Assembly (NCBI GenBank): GCA_002105175.1
Contig: MCGE01000005.1
Location: forward strand, 992,001 to 1,056,000
DNA: 64,000 nt
Origin: Absidia repens
Taxonomy: Eukaryota; Mucoromycota; Mucoromycetes; Mucorales; Cunninghamellaceae
Reading direction: 5' to 3'
The notes beneath the pieces were generated by a model. The model was not told the origin of the DNA. It saw only the letters and a program-made list of their open reading frames with translations, and did no database searches. Each line of letters opens with the position of its first letter. Positions within the stretch are counted from its first letter, which is position 1. This document shows, one piece after another, positions 24,837 to 38,301 of the stretch. Position numbers and translations under genes: made by a program.

Positions 24837-26177
24837 ATGACGACAAAATCTGATTCCATCTTGGGTGACAAGGTTGAAGTGGTGAAAAACCTCGATAGTC
24901 TCTTCCAAAACAGTGTAATGAATCTATTTTTTTTTTTTTTCTACCACGATATGTCTAGGTCTAACTAACTCTTTGTTCTCCTTTTCTCTCTCTCTCGACT
25001 ATTAGGCTGGTCCAAGTGATACCCTGTCTAAACCTGTGGTAGCTACACCAATTGTTCCTTTCGAAAGCTCCAGCAAAAAAGATTCCGAAACAGATTCGAA
25101 AAAGGTAAAAAGCAAATCACATGAATATAAACCTATTTGATTGTACTGACAAAAGTTCTGATATCGATCCTTAAAATCATAGCGTAAGAAGATCGACACA
25201 ACAGTACCCAATGAAGACGATGTAGTGGCAATAGAAAGCTTGCGGAAACGGAATCGACCTGCTGTTCTTACTGGGGAAAAGCAAGCACAACAAAAAGCGA
25301 AGGACGAACGAACCGTTTTTGTCGGTAACTTACCCATTTCCAGCATGACCAAACAAGGAACGAAGGATCTATCGAAGCACTTCAGCGAACACGGGAAGGT
25401 GGAGTCGGTCCGGTTCCGCTCAATCTCGATGGCCAACCATATGGATCGCAAAGGGGCTTATATCACAAAGAAATTCCATTCCAACCGGGACGAAGTCAAT
25501 GCTTATATTGTTTTCAAGACCAAGGATGAAGCCGAAGCTGCTGCTAAAGCCATGGATGGAACCGTTTATATGGAAAAGCATTTGCGTGTCGATACTGCTA
25601 ATGCATCTCCGGTAAACGAAAAAAAAGAACGTCATTTTTTTGTATAGATCTCTGTACCAACTCACTCGTTTTTTTTTTTTTCGTATAGAATGGTGATCAC
25701 AAACGCTCTGTCTTTTTGGGTCAATTGCCGTTCGATGTTAACGATGAAGAATTGTGGACATTTTTCAAATCTGGGTGTGAAGTGCAACGTGTACGTGTGG
25801 TACGTGATCCTCAAACCAACATGGGTAAAGGTTTTGGGTTTGTGCAATTTGCGGATCGAGATTCGGTGACAGTCGCTTTAGCCATGGAAGATAAGGTATT
25901 CAGGGAACCTAGCCACAAAATCAGAATTCAACGTTGTGACAAGGCTGAAGAAGGTGCACGATCCTCTGCCAAAAAATTCAGCAAACAAAACCTCAAGAAG
26001 TCATCCTCTGCCAAGAAGTCCGCCGACAACAAGCATGGAAAAGAAAAGGGCTCCAAACGTCGATCGCTCCCAACACCCAAATTGATGGAAGGTACACGGT
26101 CAAACAAGGGCCAAGGAAACCCCCTCAAGATTGCCAAGATTGTCAAGAAAGCAAGCAAAAAATCAACTAAGAAATAG
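24837..26177 (+). CDS. NOP12: Nucleolar RNA-binding protein, Nop12/RBM34 family
   Basis: Two-RRM protein of the yeast Nop12/human RBM34 group, which takes part in 60S pre-ribosome maturation in the nucleolus. Four exons (24837-24914, 25006-25104, 25183-25611, 25689-26177) give 364 residues. RRM1 has RNP2 TVFVGNLPI and RNP1-like NAYIVFK, with the long inter-strand loop typical of this family (SMANHMDRKGAYI). RRM2 has SVFLGQLPFDV and GKGFGFVQF. The C-terminus is Lys/Ser-rich and ends KKSTKK, consistent with nucleolar localisation. The start is the first ATG after a pyrimidine-rich leader. Confidence 0.9.
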
Positions 26178-28802
26178 ATAGATTTATCCTCTCCTTAGAA
26201 TCCAACAATCCTCCCCCCTAGTTTTTATTTTTATTTTTCTTCCCATTCTCTTAGTATTACTTGTATCAAATTATCGCTACTCTCTTCAAAAAATCACTGA
26301 TCATTTCCATATATGCATGAATAAACTACATTTTATATTTTACGTTGATATTTATTTCCGTTTGATAGTTTTGAAGTGGTGGGTTTTGATTTGGAAAAAC
26401 GCATGGAGTAAGACTTGGGACACTCTCAAATCCCACCAAATAAATAAAATAAAGATGTTTTGCTGGAGGATGTATTGATTTCATGAATAAATGACCAACC
26501 CAAAATTATACAGAGTATACTATGAAATGTCTGTTATTGAGCCACCTTTTCCCATTTCATTTCATAGCTCTATGTCTCCTATTCTTTTTTTTTCTTTTTC
26601 TTTTTTTTTTTTTTTTTTTTTGTGCGTGTGTGTGTGTCAGTGGCTGGATGTTTCCCGTAGACTAAATTTTATTTGTGTCATCTTAAAGTGGTGTGGTAAG
26701 GAGAAATTCTTCTCTGCCTGAGAGTATATGAGGGCAAGTCATATTGGACACGCATCATACTATTCAAGCATTCATTCAAAGTATATAAGGTATTTTTATA
26801 TTGTTAGAATTAACATAAAGCTAGGTAGACTATTCTGCAGTGAAGGGCAGATACGATACAGTATTCTATTCTACAGCGGAGGAGAGGGGGGGGGGAATAT
26901 CAAACTAGGTCAACCCAACTGTATTGAGCGGAAAGGAGACATGAGAAGAGAAACAACATACTGTCTGTCCCGAATAATGGGTGTCGGTGCCATGAGAAGA
27001 GAAAACTATCATGCTATCACTGGGGTGTGCTATAATTTACTATATTCTTTTCTCTTTGATTATCATATCAAATCGCCTGTATTCTAATGCCCCTTTGTCT
27101 AATATCATCTCTTGATTTCAATATATTCATTTTTATTCTACCAATATCCACTTGTTGTCTTCTATTCACATCATCTTTAATTAATATATCATGTATACCT
27201 TAATTTATTTTTAAATCAAATAAATAATTATACAAACTAATATATGAAATTGTCTAAGCACTAATTCAACCGCTGTCATTCATCTATTGTGTTCAAGTGT
27301 GCCTTTGCTAATCAAGTAATTCAAACCCAGTCCTCAACTCCTCCACGTATACCTTTTTTCCCTATGTCGTTCTATTATACAGTACCTTAATATCGTTATT
27401 CTAATTTGTGTAGCCATACTATATTAATCTATACAGCAGCCGTCCGGAACCTTCTTTTGTTTTTTTTCGTGTTATCTCACCTAAATGAAGTCACCTAAAT
27501 GAAGAAAGTTATCAAGGGAATGATCACAACTTCAGTTCAGAGACATTATCGAAAATATTTTAAATCCCGCACACGTGAATATTTATTTGATTTTTTTTTT
27601 TTTTTTCGCGCTCTTTCTTTTCTTTTTTCTTCACAATTGTTGTCTCCAGGAATTATATTGGACTTGGATTAGTGTTAGGACTGGTTTAGAAGGGTTTTCA
27701 GTTCAGGGATTACAACATGCATGGGGAAACTCTTTCATTTTGGATTCAAGATTTGGTACCACCATTAGTTGGCTATTTGAAGCCTTGATTAGCTTAGTTT
27801 AGCGTTAGTTTGTCATTGTTTGAATCTATATCTGAATAAAAAATGTCGCTTAACTCTCTTCAATAAAAAATATATCACTATTTCTCTCATGTCTTGTACT
27901 GTACAATGATTGTCTTTTTGCCATCGCCCTTTTATATTATTATTGGCAGCTGCTATGCCACAATAGAAGGTACCTCTTTAGTCATTCTCATGCTTTGTAC
28001 TGTACTATACAATATATGCGATCCCTTTTTGAAATTTTACCTTTAGATTAGTGCTGATCAGTATTTAGAATATATAATAGTCTCACCCACGCTATCTGCA
28101 GTAGATCCTCAGTTATAATGAACCTCGCTGTCTTGGTTTATACCTTTTATTTCAAATAAATTAGATTCTTCTATTACCTCCCCCCCCCTCCGTCTGACCC
28201 ATTATATTAGAACTTAAAAAGTTATTGCGACTATTTTATGAGTGTCCTATCTAACCCTAGCTTTCTAGTTCACCCACTAGAGGCTACTTCATCCCTCCAA
28301 ATCCCGGCAGTCGGTTTGCCAGTTTAGGCCACTTTGTATGAACCGCGGATCTATTCCAGCTCTACGATTCATATTAATTAACCTAGACCATATAGTCAGC
28401 GTATCCTTTATAAAATAGTATATCTTCCACTAGACTTGACATGCGGTATACATCGAACGGTTCCCTCCAATAACAATAATAACAACAACAACAGCAACAA
28501 CAACAACAACAAAAATAAAATAAAAAAAAGATGGGTCATGAATCGAACATTGTAATCAAAAATGAAATGTTGTGACATATATATTGCGAAAATATTAAAG
28601 ATTGGTTTTTATTGATGAATTGTATTGTCTAGTGTAGAAATGATAAAAAAAAAATGCGGAAGCAAAGGTAGAGGGGAAATAAAACATGAATGATGGTAAA
28701 TAAAGGAATGGATGAGGGAATATAAACTATATAAACAACAAAAGGGGGTAAAGATTATAACTACTTGTGCCGAGTAAAACTAGAAAAATGGAAAAGACTA
28801 AT
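26178..28802. other. Long convergent intergenic gap
   Basis: Between NOP12 (+) and the PKA regulatory subunit (-). It holds 3' flanks, a long T-tract followed by a TG microsatellite near 26600-26637, element copy C, and a CAA/AAC trinucleotide run near 28470-28510. No coding sequence is supported. Confidence 0.6.
26840..28440 (+). repeat. Dispersed element, copy C (longest)
   Basis: Plus-strand copy with the GCACACGTGAAT box at about 27568-27579, a T/C tract, the core at 27714-27762 (one change in the GAAA-capped stem turns a G-C pair into G-U), the hairpin at 27771-27784 and TGAATAAAAAATG near 27830-27843. The downstream module continues through CTTTAGATTAGTGCT to a CTTTCTAGTTCACCC segment near 28260-28275. 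That segment also occurs near 61.1 kb, so this copy retains more of the 3' flank than the others. Confidence 0.75.
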
Positions 28803-30261
28803 CTACTGTTGTTGTTGACTGATCACAGCTCTATAGTTGTCACTGTTTCTGGTAAGGATAGCATGTACAGGTCCAAGGAGTCGAGTAAAGGCTTTTTTAC
28901 CCAGCGTGGCGCATTTCAATCTTCCACCAGAAGCAACCACTGTGGCTGCGCGAGGGCTATTGTTTAACAATGCGAGTTCTATTGATTGACAGTCAATGAT
29001 AGAGTGAAAATAGGATTAGTTGATCATGTCCATCTTATACTATATAAATATATATCATCTTCAGCTTTGTAAATATTCTTACCACCAAAGTAAGCACCAC
29101 GACCAGATTGATTGACTTCTTGTTGTACACCATTCTCATCTTGCTTGTAAAAGACAGCATCACCAGATTCGATAATATAGAATTGATCACCAACATCGCC
29201 TTGCTTGATAATAGTTTGCCCATCATCGAAATAAACGGATTCCAATGCATCGGCGATCTTGTGACGTTCATAAGGTTTCAACGATTTGAGTAAAGGCACT
29301 TCCTCGAGGAAAGATTCATACATGCGACGCTTGCGACTTGTGTGTTCCATCAAGATGGTACGGAAGGTAATTCGATCCAAAGCCCAGACAACACTAGGCG
29401 AGGTTGCAATGATGGTAGCGGCCCGAGGAGCGTTGTACATCAAAGCCAATTCACCAAAACTGCCGCCAGCTTCATAGCTAACCACCTTGAGTTGTTCGTC
29501 GCTGTTGTTTTGTTTTATAAAGCAGTCAAAGGTGCCAGATTCCACAATATAGAAGTAATCGCCCACCGCACCCTGTTCGATAATCGTATCCCCGTCCGCC
29601 ACATGCTTTTCGGCCATAGCATCCACCACATCCTGTGCCTGTTCCTCGTCCAAATGCTTGAATAAAAAGTTGTTACCCACACTAAACCGGATACGGTCAC
29701 ATTGTTCGGCCGTCTTTGGAATAACTGTCTTGACAAAGTCTTGCGTTTGAGAAGGAGCAATGGATTCTGCGCTGACTGAGGTACGACGATCCCGGTGGTA
29801 GTTCGTTGGCATCGTCATGGGCGTGTTCAAGGGTGCAGTTGAAAAATTGTCGCGTTCTTCATCATCAAAATCATCGTCGTCTTCATCCTCGTAGTCATCT
29901 TGTCGGTCATCGCTGTCCATCCATTGATATGAGTTTATGTCCTGATTCTCGTTCGTTTGTCCGTTGGTCGCCAAAGGATGATGTTCATTGCCTCCTGTTG
30001 AGTAATAATGGAATAAAAAAAGTCAGTATGTTGCCATAACAAATATCCATCCCGTCTAAGATTATGCGTATTACCATTGAAGATGGAGTTGCGTTGTTCG
30101 CGGAAAAGAGAGCGTTGCTCAGCCAACTTTTTGTTGAAAAAGTCAGCGCAATATTGGACCACATCAGTAGGTTCATCACGGCAGTAATCGTTGTGAAGGT
30201 CGGTCAAAAGTTGAGTATATTCATCAGCATACCCGAAGGTAAAATTGTTATCTATGGTCAT
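28803..30261 (-). CDS. cAMP-dependent protein kinase regulatory subunit
   Basis: Inhibitory R subunit of PKA that releases catalytic subunits on binding cAMP. Three exons (30261-30075, 29994-29083, 28978-28803) give 424 residues. In order: a docking/dimerisation region (YTQLLTDLHNDYCRDEPTDVVQY), an acidic linker, the inhibitor site RRTSVSAE (RRxS with phosphorylatable Ser, so type II-like), and two cyclic-nucleotide-binding domains. Their phosphate-binding cassettes read GSFGELALMYNAPRAATI and GELALLNNSPRAATV, the second assembled across the last intron; both keep the key Glu and Arg. I start at MTIDNNFTFG. The C-terminus ends in four Gln. Confidence 0.95.
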
Positions 30262-31397
30262 CAGCAAGTATCAGAGTTATAAAGGTAATAAAAGGGGATA
30301 GGGGCAGAGGGATGAAAAGAAAGACAGAAGATGAAAATATTTCAAAAAATGAAAAAAAAAAGGGAATTGGTCGCAATATTTTTTTACAACGTCAGCTCCC
30401 ACGTTTTTTGTATCACCGAACCGTAAGTAAAGGCGGCAAAAGCCAAAAGTATATCAAGTATTGAGCTACCATATCATACAAGTTTATTGTTGTCATATTT
30501 GGGGGTATGCATATATTTCACCAAGTAACTAATCAGCCTAAATTCACACTACAATGGGTTACTTTAAGACTTATAAACAAACTTGATTGCCAGACCGCCA
30601 TTCAAAGTGTCTGGATTTTCCTGTTTTTTTGTTGCGGGCCCCTCGACTAATCGTCCACAGTACAGATTTGCTTCTGATTATATGTTGTGCTGAAGAAAAC
30701 ACACCTTTCATATTAAGTGCTTGAGACCTATTATGATATTTCAGATCATATTGATGATTTTTATATGGACTACTCATAAACCACTTATCCGCCTCTTTAT
30801 TATATATTTTTGATCCAGAACTACTCTAATGAGAATCGCAGGGGTTATTTATTTTTTGTGCCCCGCATATGATATCGCCACAGATTCCAGCATTTTTGCA
30901 TGAACCTCGACTTCACCACGTTACAGACCCAACCAACGCTTTTATGCCCGCACAACTATGTAGTATTCCCATGCGAAGATATTGTAGCCAGCCATATTGT
31001 GAAAAAAGACAAAAAGAAAATATATTTGATGCAGTTTAGCAAGCATGCAAAAAAGGCTGAACTTTTATTTTACCTAATAATAGAGCGTTTAACCACATAA
31101 TATGATAATATAGGTCACAAGGAATAAAGGTATGTAGTTGGGGCATCTTTTGTTGTTTTATAAAAAACGCCTCAAGCAGTTGAAGCTGACTAGTCTAGAT
31201 TTGCAATACCACGACGTTGAATGTTATGCAGGGAAACCTAAATACAGTTGTTTCATTGATCATATTTTTATGTGCCCATCGCTGCCCTTTTTTCATGCAC
31301 ATAGTACGGTCGCTTACTAAAACCATCCAAGAAAATTCGCTCACCCCTATATTTAGAGCATTAAGAACGACGGTTGATCACTGTCGCCTCATGAACA

Positions 31398-31434
<37 letters not shown>

Positions 31435-33000
31435 GCACACAGATCATCCCCCCCTTTTTTTTATTTATTTCTTCGACACTCACAAGCACGATACATTACA
31501 GAGCCGTGTGGATACAGATATTCGACAGCAGAAACAAAATCTATGAAGGTCGATGTAGAAGCGAAATTTATTCAGATATAAATAAACCATGACAACTGAA
31601 CTATTACTATGATATCTATTTGAAGTAAAGACAATTAGGACTCCGTGTGAACGAGCGTGAGGTGTGTGCGATGAGGAGGGAGCGTTTTTTATATCAGAAT
31701 AAACATAACGTCAGATAAGCCAATCCAACCAAAGAGGGTTAATTATCCTACGGTGAGCGTCAAACTATTCTACAGGGAAGTAGTTAACTAAACTAGTCTG
31801 AATAACTCCATCTTGTCTGCAACGGAATTAAAATACAAAAGAAACAACCATTCTGACAAACGTCGAATAGCGGTAGTTATTATCATGAGAAGGAAGCTTC
31901 ATGTTGATACTGCTGTATGGTGTTGATTGTCGTAAAAAAAAAGCGGGGTATCCATTTTTGTATCCACCACCAAAAAAATCGCTCAACACCATTTTCAACC
32001 CCCGGCCACGTGAAGCTATTTTTTTTTGCGCTCTCTTTCTTTTCTTCTTTCTTTTTCTTTCTTTAATCCTTCACAATTGTGACCTTTACGGGGTAATGAT
32101 GGACTAAGATCAGTGTCAGGTCTAGTATAGAAGGGTTTCAGCTCAGGGATTACAAGATGCATGGGGAAACCCTTTCATTTTGGATTCAGGATTTAGGATT
32201 ATCATTATATGACTTTTTAGAGTCTTCATTAGCTTAGTTTGGTGGTAGTTTGCCCATAGTTTGTACCTATACTTGAATAAAATATGTCTCTTTTTACTTG
32301 CTTCAATGAAAACTGTCTCGGTAGTCATTCTCTTGTCATGTGCTATAGATTACTATTTTATTACCAGCACTCCTTTTGATTAGTGTTGAGTGTTGTTGTG
32401 ATTCAGTATCTGATGTCCACTTGGCTTTTGCCATGGCTTGTATAGTACACCAGCAGCCGTTTATAATTTTATAACTGCCTCTTTAGATTAGAGTTGACCA
32501 TTTTTCAAATATCACTTTAGTCTTCCAATAAATCCGTTGTTACCGTGAACACGTTTCCTTTAATTTTATTATCTATCACTATGATTCAGTAATCTATGCC
32601 TTTTAATTGACTATACTCTGACATATTTGATAATATAAAATGCCGCTATTGTAGTAGTTCCCCACCAAACACTTGTTTCTAATTTAAATAAATCCAGATT
32701 GTGTTGTGGATGTGGCCGTCGCTATAGAAGGGTTTTCCGATTGGGTTCTAGCTTTTGCAACAATAGACCTTTACATTTTTCCTGAACTGCACCATATTCA
32801 TCTTTTGTGTCACCCTTTTTCGATTTTTGAAAATTTGGTCATAGAATGAGACTCAATAAAGCTCAATATACCAGATATGCATATAAAATTCAAGACAATT
32901 TTTTTTAATAAATTAATAATAAAATAGTTGATAAGCTTTATTCAAGTAAAAATAATAATATAATACTATTGTAACTAAATTAATATAAAAAGTCGCACCA
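30262..33000. other. Long intergenic gap upstream of PKA-R
   Basis: Between the start of the PKA-R gene and the 3' end of the ABC transporter gene (both -). It holds AT-rich DNA, a 30-base T-tract near 31402-31432 and element copy D. ORFs here show no protein-like composition. Confidence 0.6.
31559..32720 (+). repeat. Dispersed 1.1-kb element, copy D
   Basis: Plus-strand copy with GCCACGTGAAG at about 32008-32018, a C/T tract, the core at 32144-32192, the hairpin at 32211-32224 (arms GACT and AGTC) and TGAATAAAATATG near 32273-32285. A segment near 31562-31580 (TTTATTCAGAT) is the reverse complement of the 3' end, again suggesting an inverted terminal arm. Confidence 0.75.
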
Positions 33001-33789
33001 CTATCGCTTTTGCTTTCGGAATAGCCAGACAAAGAAGACGAATGCAAATATGTTGAAGATCCAGAAAGCTAAAAGAATACCCCAATCACGCCATCTACAA
33101 TATTTTTTCAGTAATATCGGTCAGTATTAATTTCATCAATCAAAAAAAAGGGGGGGGAAGTAACTTGCTTACCTATTGCTAAAGCTCCATCCAATACGTG
33201 CGTAATACTGTTCACCCTTGCTGTACAGACAGTAGCTGCACATATCAGTACTGCCTAGAGTATCTTGAGTGATATAGCCTGTGCCACTGGGAGAAGCGAA
33301 GAATTCCTGCGTATATTGCTGACAAGTTTGTCCAGGAGGTGGGCGAAAATTCAGGATATCAGACTCCGTACATGTCACTGTGAGATCGTACAATTCGTTG
33401 ACCATAAAGCCTTCAATCAAATAATGGTAAGGATCGAGCCAGTACATCCAGGACGACCAAAAGTGTGGCATATCCGATGGAGGTTGAATAATACCAGCAA
33501 AGAGGATGAGAATGGAAGAGAAGAAAGGGTTGATCACAGCTGCCATTGTAGCAGTTGTTGAAAATGAGGCAATCAAGAATCCAAACGAAACAGAAAATCC
33601 CAAAAAGACCAAAAACAAGATAAAGAAATACCCAATACGATCGGATCCTTGTTGTAAACCAGCTGTCCAGTAGAAGCAGAACATAAACAATGCTGTAAAG
33701 ATAATAATGTACGGTACTTCAACCAAAACGGTACCAATAGCTAGATATAAAGGTTAAATTGATAAGCATGTAATCAATCTCTTTTTCAT

Positions 33790-33831
<42 letters not shown>

Positions 33832-36800
33832 GTAACCTACCGAAGGGAGCCCAGCCATAATAACGGGAAGCATATTCACGCCTAAACCACTGTCTTTCTT
33901 CCATAAATCGAGGCTGACCGAGCACAATCAAACTATTTGCCATCATTAATGTTGTAAAGATACAGAATAGACGGTTGTTCATATCTACCACCGAGGTCCC
34001 CAATTTCCAGAAGGAGAATCCAGATATCAAAGCAATAAACGCCACTTTAAATAGACGCCCAACATTGTAAGACGGACAACGCCACCAAGATACGTTGAGT
34101 CGCTGATAGACGTACCATAGCTGCGAGAAAAAGCCGAGAGAATATGTGGAAGGATGTCGTTTCAGGTTGGGATCCACCGTGGAATGGATTTCTTCGAGTT
34201 CATTATGGAGGTCCTTTGATTCTTGGGAGTTTGCCCACACATCGCCCCAGTCTTGCAGCGCGTGCCCTGATGTACCCGCACCTACCACCTCCAAGATATA
34301 TTCTGCCGGATTTGCACTGGGAGAGCATTTTTGTCCGCCATGAGATTCGAAATAATTGATCATGGTTCTGGAATCTTCACCAATAGGTCCATAATAAGCA
34401 GTCCGTCCACCACGAACTAATAGGAGCAAGTGATCGAAATAGCTGAATAAGGTTGCAGAAGGTTGATGAATTGTACACAAGACAGGCCATCCCACATCAG
34501 CAAGCTTTCGGATAAAGCGGACAATGTTGTAAGAAGATTGGGCATCCAGACCAGAAGTAGGTTCATCCAAAAATAGTAGTTGGGGCTTGGCAACCAATTC
34601 TACACCGATAGTCAACCGCTTACGCTCTTCCACAGAGATACCCTTCATGCCTTGAGGATCACCGATCAATGAATTGCCAATTGGTTCCATTTCCAAAAGA
34701 TTCAAAATTTGTTCCACATAATCGTCTTTTTCCTTTTTCGACACATCAGCAGGTTGACGAAGATAGGCAGAGAATTGCAATGCTTCACGCACCGTGGCAT
34801 TGGGATTGTGAATATCCATTTGTTCGCAATAACCGGTAACACGTTCAAAATCGCTATGTAAAACTTCCCCATTCATGTACATACGTCCATCCACCTTGCC
34901 AATGGTTTTTCGCATCGCCAAAACATCTAAAAGAGTGGTTTTACCAGCACCTGAGGAGCCCATCAATGCAGTGAGGTGACCAGGCTTGACAATTCCGCCA
35001 ATATCGTTCAAAAGCTGCCTTGAGCCACCTTTCACGGGAACAGTGTAGTCGATGTGTTGCCAAACAAATACGGTACCGTTGTCGATAGCTTCCAGTTTTC
35101 TGCCGCTCGATTTTTGAGCACGTTCACGCAATTGTTCTTCCGTTTCTTCAGTTGGGGCACAGTTCCGTTTGTAGACCTTGATTTGTGAGCCACCTTTTTG
35201 AAGTTCGACGTATTCCATACACAAGGCAGTAACAACCGTAAACAGACAAAAGAATAAAAAGACTGCCACAAAATTGATCCAGCGCTGCCATGTAGCATAC
35301 CCGTAAGTCACCGCTAAATAATCATCTCCCAAAACAAATGTAGCACCGGGAGCCGCACCATGAATTGAGCAACTTCGATAAGCAGGATCGCTGTATATAG
35401 GACCACTTGGAACATGATCAGTAGCACCCATACAGGAGTAATGCTGACCGTGCATTTCGTTTTCCAGAATTGCTTTGTAAGCGTATGCCAATGGGTTGAT
35501 CCAATAAATCCACATAAGCCAAGGATGCATTTGAGTATAGGGAATTTGATAGCCAGAATAAATCATAAGAGCGATCAACACACAGGATGACAATTGACTT
35601 GCAATGAAGAAGTTCGGTGACAGACTTCCAAACATTCTGAAGAATCCATTCATACAAAGATTACTGAAGATCAGAACCAGCATAAAAGTAAAATACTATA
35701 GAAGTAGCAGGGGAGAGGGAAAAAAAAAAGAGAGGAGGGTTAGATTTAGGCACTAAAATAATACACATTCATTTCATTTCAGTCTTACCTGACCAGCTGT
35801 CAAAGTCAGAGCAGCAATAAAATATACACACAATTGGAATATGATGACTTGAATAATGGCCAAAGGAACATCCGCCACCACCTGAGCAATGTAAAAGTAC
35901 ATAGGACGATATAAAGCATATCCCTTGTGCTTTTCCAAAACACGGCGTCCATGCATAAATGTAGACAGTTCAGATTGAGCAATCAGAGAGTTGAAGAGTA
36001 AAGAGAAGAACAAGAGACCACCACGGGAGAAGGTACCACTGGCACTTGTGGGCATATTGTAAAACACCGAAGCCATGATAAGTCCCTTGACAATAACGCC
36101 GCCATAACGTGAGATTAGAGCACCCTTATCACCTATTGATAAAATAAAATGTACACGTTAGTTAGTATAAACGAACATTCCTTATCACTTGTGTTTTTAT
36201 TTCTTACCAAGAATAAGTTGGAATTGTCGAATGGTCAGAGCCTTAATTTGAGATATAGGGGTAGCAGTGAATGGAGATCGCTTGCTTGCATGTTTTTGAT
36301 GGGCTTCCGCAAAAGCTTGACGGAAATCTTCATCGGGGTGTTCCCGTTCCACTTCGGCATCATAGTCTGACATTTCCTTCTGAGTATCTTGCCAAGTAGT
36401 AGAATTCTTGTATCTTTCTTCAAATTCAAGTGGAGTCATAGGAATCTTGTTTTCAAAACCAGGGCGAGCTTCTCTTTCCATAAAGTTGCATAGACCAGTC
36501 AAAAAGTCAGGAGTTGATTTCCGAGAAGGACAATGGAAGCCCATATCTTCAAAGTAAGTCTTGGCTTGACTAGCAGGACCAAAATAGAGACAATGTCCAC
36601 CATCTAACACCATGCAGTGATCAAAGAGTTGGAAGATAGAATCAGAAGCTTGATACAGAGTAGCCACAGTCGTTTTTTGTAGAATATCAGTTTGCACACG
36701 TAAAGAGCGGACATAATCCAAAGCTGATGAAGCGTCCAGACCACGAGTAGAGCAATCCCAGCAATTGATACAGGAACCAGTTGTCATTTGTTCAGCAATT

Positions 36801-37356
36801 GTCAAACGCTTTCGTTCACCACCAGAGAGCCCACGCACAAATTCATTCCCAACCATGGTGTCCATTTGCTTTGTCAATCCCAGCATGTTGCCCAATACGT
36901 ATATAATCTTGTCTTGGAATTTGTTCTTGGTATCCCCAGGGAGACGCTTTCCAGGAGTCTTGCAACGAATAGCAAAGCGTAGCGTTTGTGCAGCGGTAAG
37001 AGTGGGATAGTTGATGTCTTCTTCTTCATTGTAGCACACTTCACCCCGATAGAGTTTGCCGAATTCTTTGGAATCAATACCACCATACTTGACTTCCCCA
37101 GTAATTTCAGTAAATCCTTGTCGCATTTCAGCCAAGACTCGTAGCAATGTTGTACAGCCTGCGCCCGGCCGCCCTAGAACCAAAAGCATTTCACCTGGTT
37201 TACAGTATCCACTGACGTCGTTGAGGATTGTTTTGTCGTGACCTGATTTACGTCCCCATCTCCAGAAACACAATGCAGATTCAAACACCGTGGAAATAGT
37301 TGGAATCCATTCATGATCGGCGCCAACGCCCTTTTATGTGTAAAGAAGATAACAAC

Positions 37357-37388
<32 letters not shown>

Positions 37389-37819
37389 GTAAGAAGGATT
37401 TCTTTTAAAAAAAAAAAATAGGCGGGATTTCAAATTACCTTTACTGTCAAATTTCGAACAACAAGGCCTAATCGCTTAGCCTTAAAACCTTCCTCTTCGC
37501 GGCGCGCCATACTACCGGAAAGAAAATCAGTCAAGTCAAATTCCTCAGCAGCAGCCTTTTCTTCATCGGTTGCCCCTTCAGCAGCTGATATAGATTGTCG
37601 ACTCATTTCCCTTCGCAGACTTTCGTAATTGCTTTTGGCATCGTCTATATTCACAGCGTTACCATCAAGCTCACCATATCCACCAGCAGTATCAGTTTTT
37701 TGTAAATTCGCACCCTCATCGGCAGCGCGATCACCAGATGTTGACACATAAGGCTGTTGGCTTGCTCGATCCCCACCTACGGTGCTAAATTTCCGTAAAC
37801 TGAATCCTTCCGTATCCAT
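33001..37819 (-). CDS. Full-length PDR-type ABCG transporter
   Basis: Pleiotropic drug resistance ATP-binding-cassette exporter with (NBD-TMD)x2 layout, plasma membrane. Six exons (37819-37439, 37330-36208, 36132-35789, 35695-33841, 33740-33173, 33094-33001) join in frame to 1,454 residues. NBD1 has the degenerate Walker A GRPGAGCTTLL (Cys for Lys) and a canonical signature VRGLSGGERKRLT. NBD2 has the intact Walker A GSSGAGKTTLL, Walker B LLFLDEPTSGLD and a degenerate signature GISVEERKRLT. This asymmetry is the PDR norm, leaving one hydrolytic site. Both membrane halves are present with a Cys-containing last extracellular loop (CQQYTQEFF, then TDMCSYC). Introns 1 and 4 carry long homopolymers. 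Substrates are probably hydrophobic drugs or lipids (inference). Confidence 0.95.
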
Positions 37820-38199
37820 AAGTAATGAACTTCGTCGAGCTTTGTCAACACTTCTGCAAAAGAATTTTTAATTATTTTTATTAATTAAAGAATCAATCAA
37901 AATTAATAGAAGAAATATTGTTTAAATTTGTGGTTTACAACGGTTTGAGTATCTCCCATGCGGTTAATGCGCGAAAAACACAACTCCGCCGGATTCACCG
38001 ATCAAATTATGACTATCTGGCTTTGTTTCATATCAAAATAAAAACATCAAATATTATTTTATTCATAAATATTTCCTACTTTATGATAGGATACATGTAC
38101 CGCCCCTGCACAAACTAATTTCATAAATATCATCATGTATATTATACAAAGCACACACAAAAAAAAAAAAAAAAAAAAAAGGACAAAATGGAAATCTTT
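37820..38199. other. Promoter region of the ABC transporter
   Basis: AT-rich region upstream of the transporter start. It ends at a 20-base A-tract and, on the minus strand, an AATAAA signal near 38197-38204 that probably belongs to the doubtful gene next door. No other gene seen. Confidence 0.45.
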
Positions 38200-38301
38200 A
38201 TTCAAAAGTATATATAAGTATATAGAAGTCTAACTAATGATCCACATTCCTAAGCTACTAAACCATAGACCTACGCATGTGAAGAATCGCCAATATGAAA
38301 C

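Noticed and set aside
27575..27802. ORF spanning the core of element copy C
   Set aside because: The frame is interrupted or absent in copies A, B, D and E, and indels between copies are not multiples of three. The unit is non-coding.
31217..31546. ORF with a long Phe run
   Set aside because: The Phe run is a 30-base T-tract; the flanks show no protein-like pattern.
36788..37241. Plus-strand ORFs antisense to the ABC transporter
   Set aside because: They mirror the codon structure of the transporter exons and have no splice or domain support.
33001..37819. Inactive transporter because NBD1 lacks the Walker A Lys
   Set aside because: A degenerate first site is normal for PDR-type ABCG proteins; the composite site using the NBD2 Walker A and the NBD1 signature is intact.
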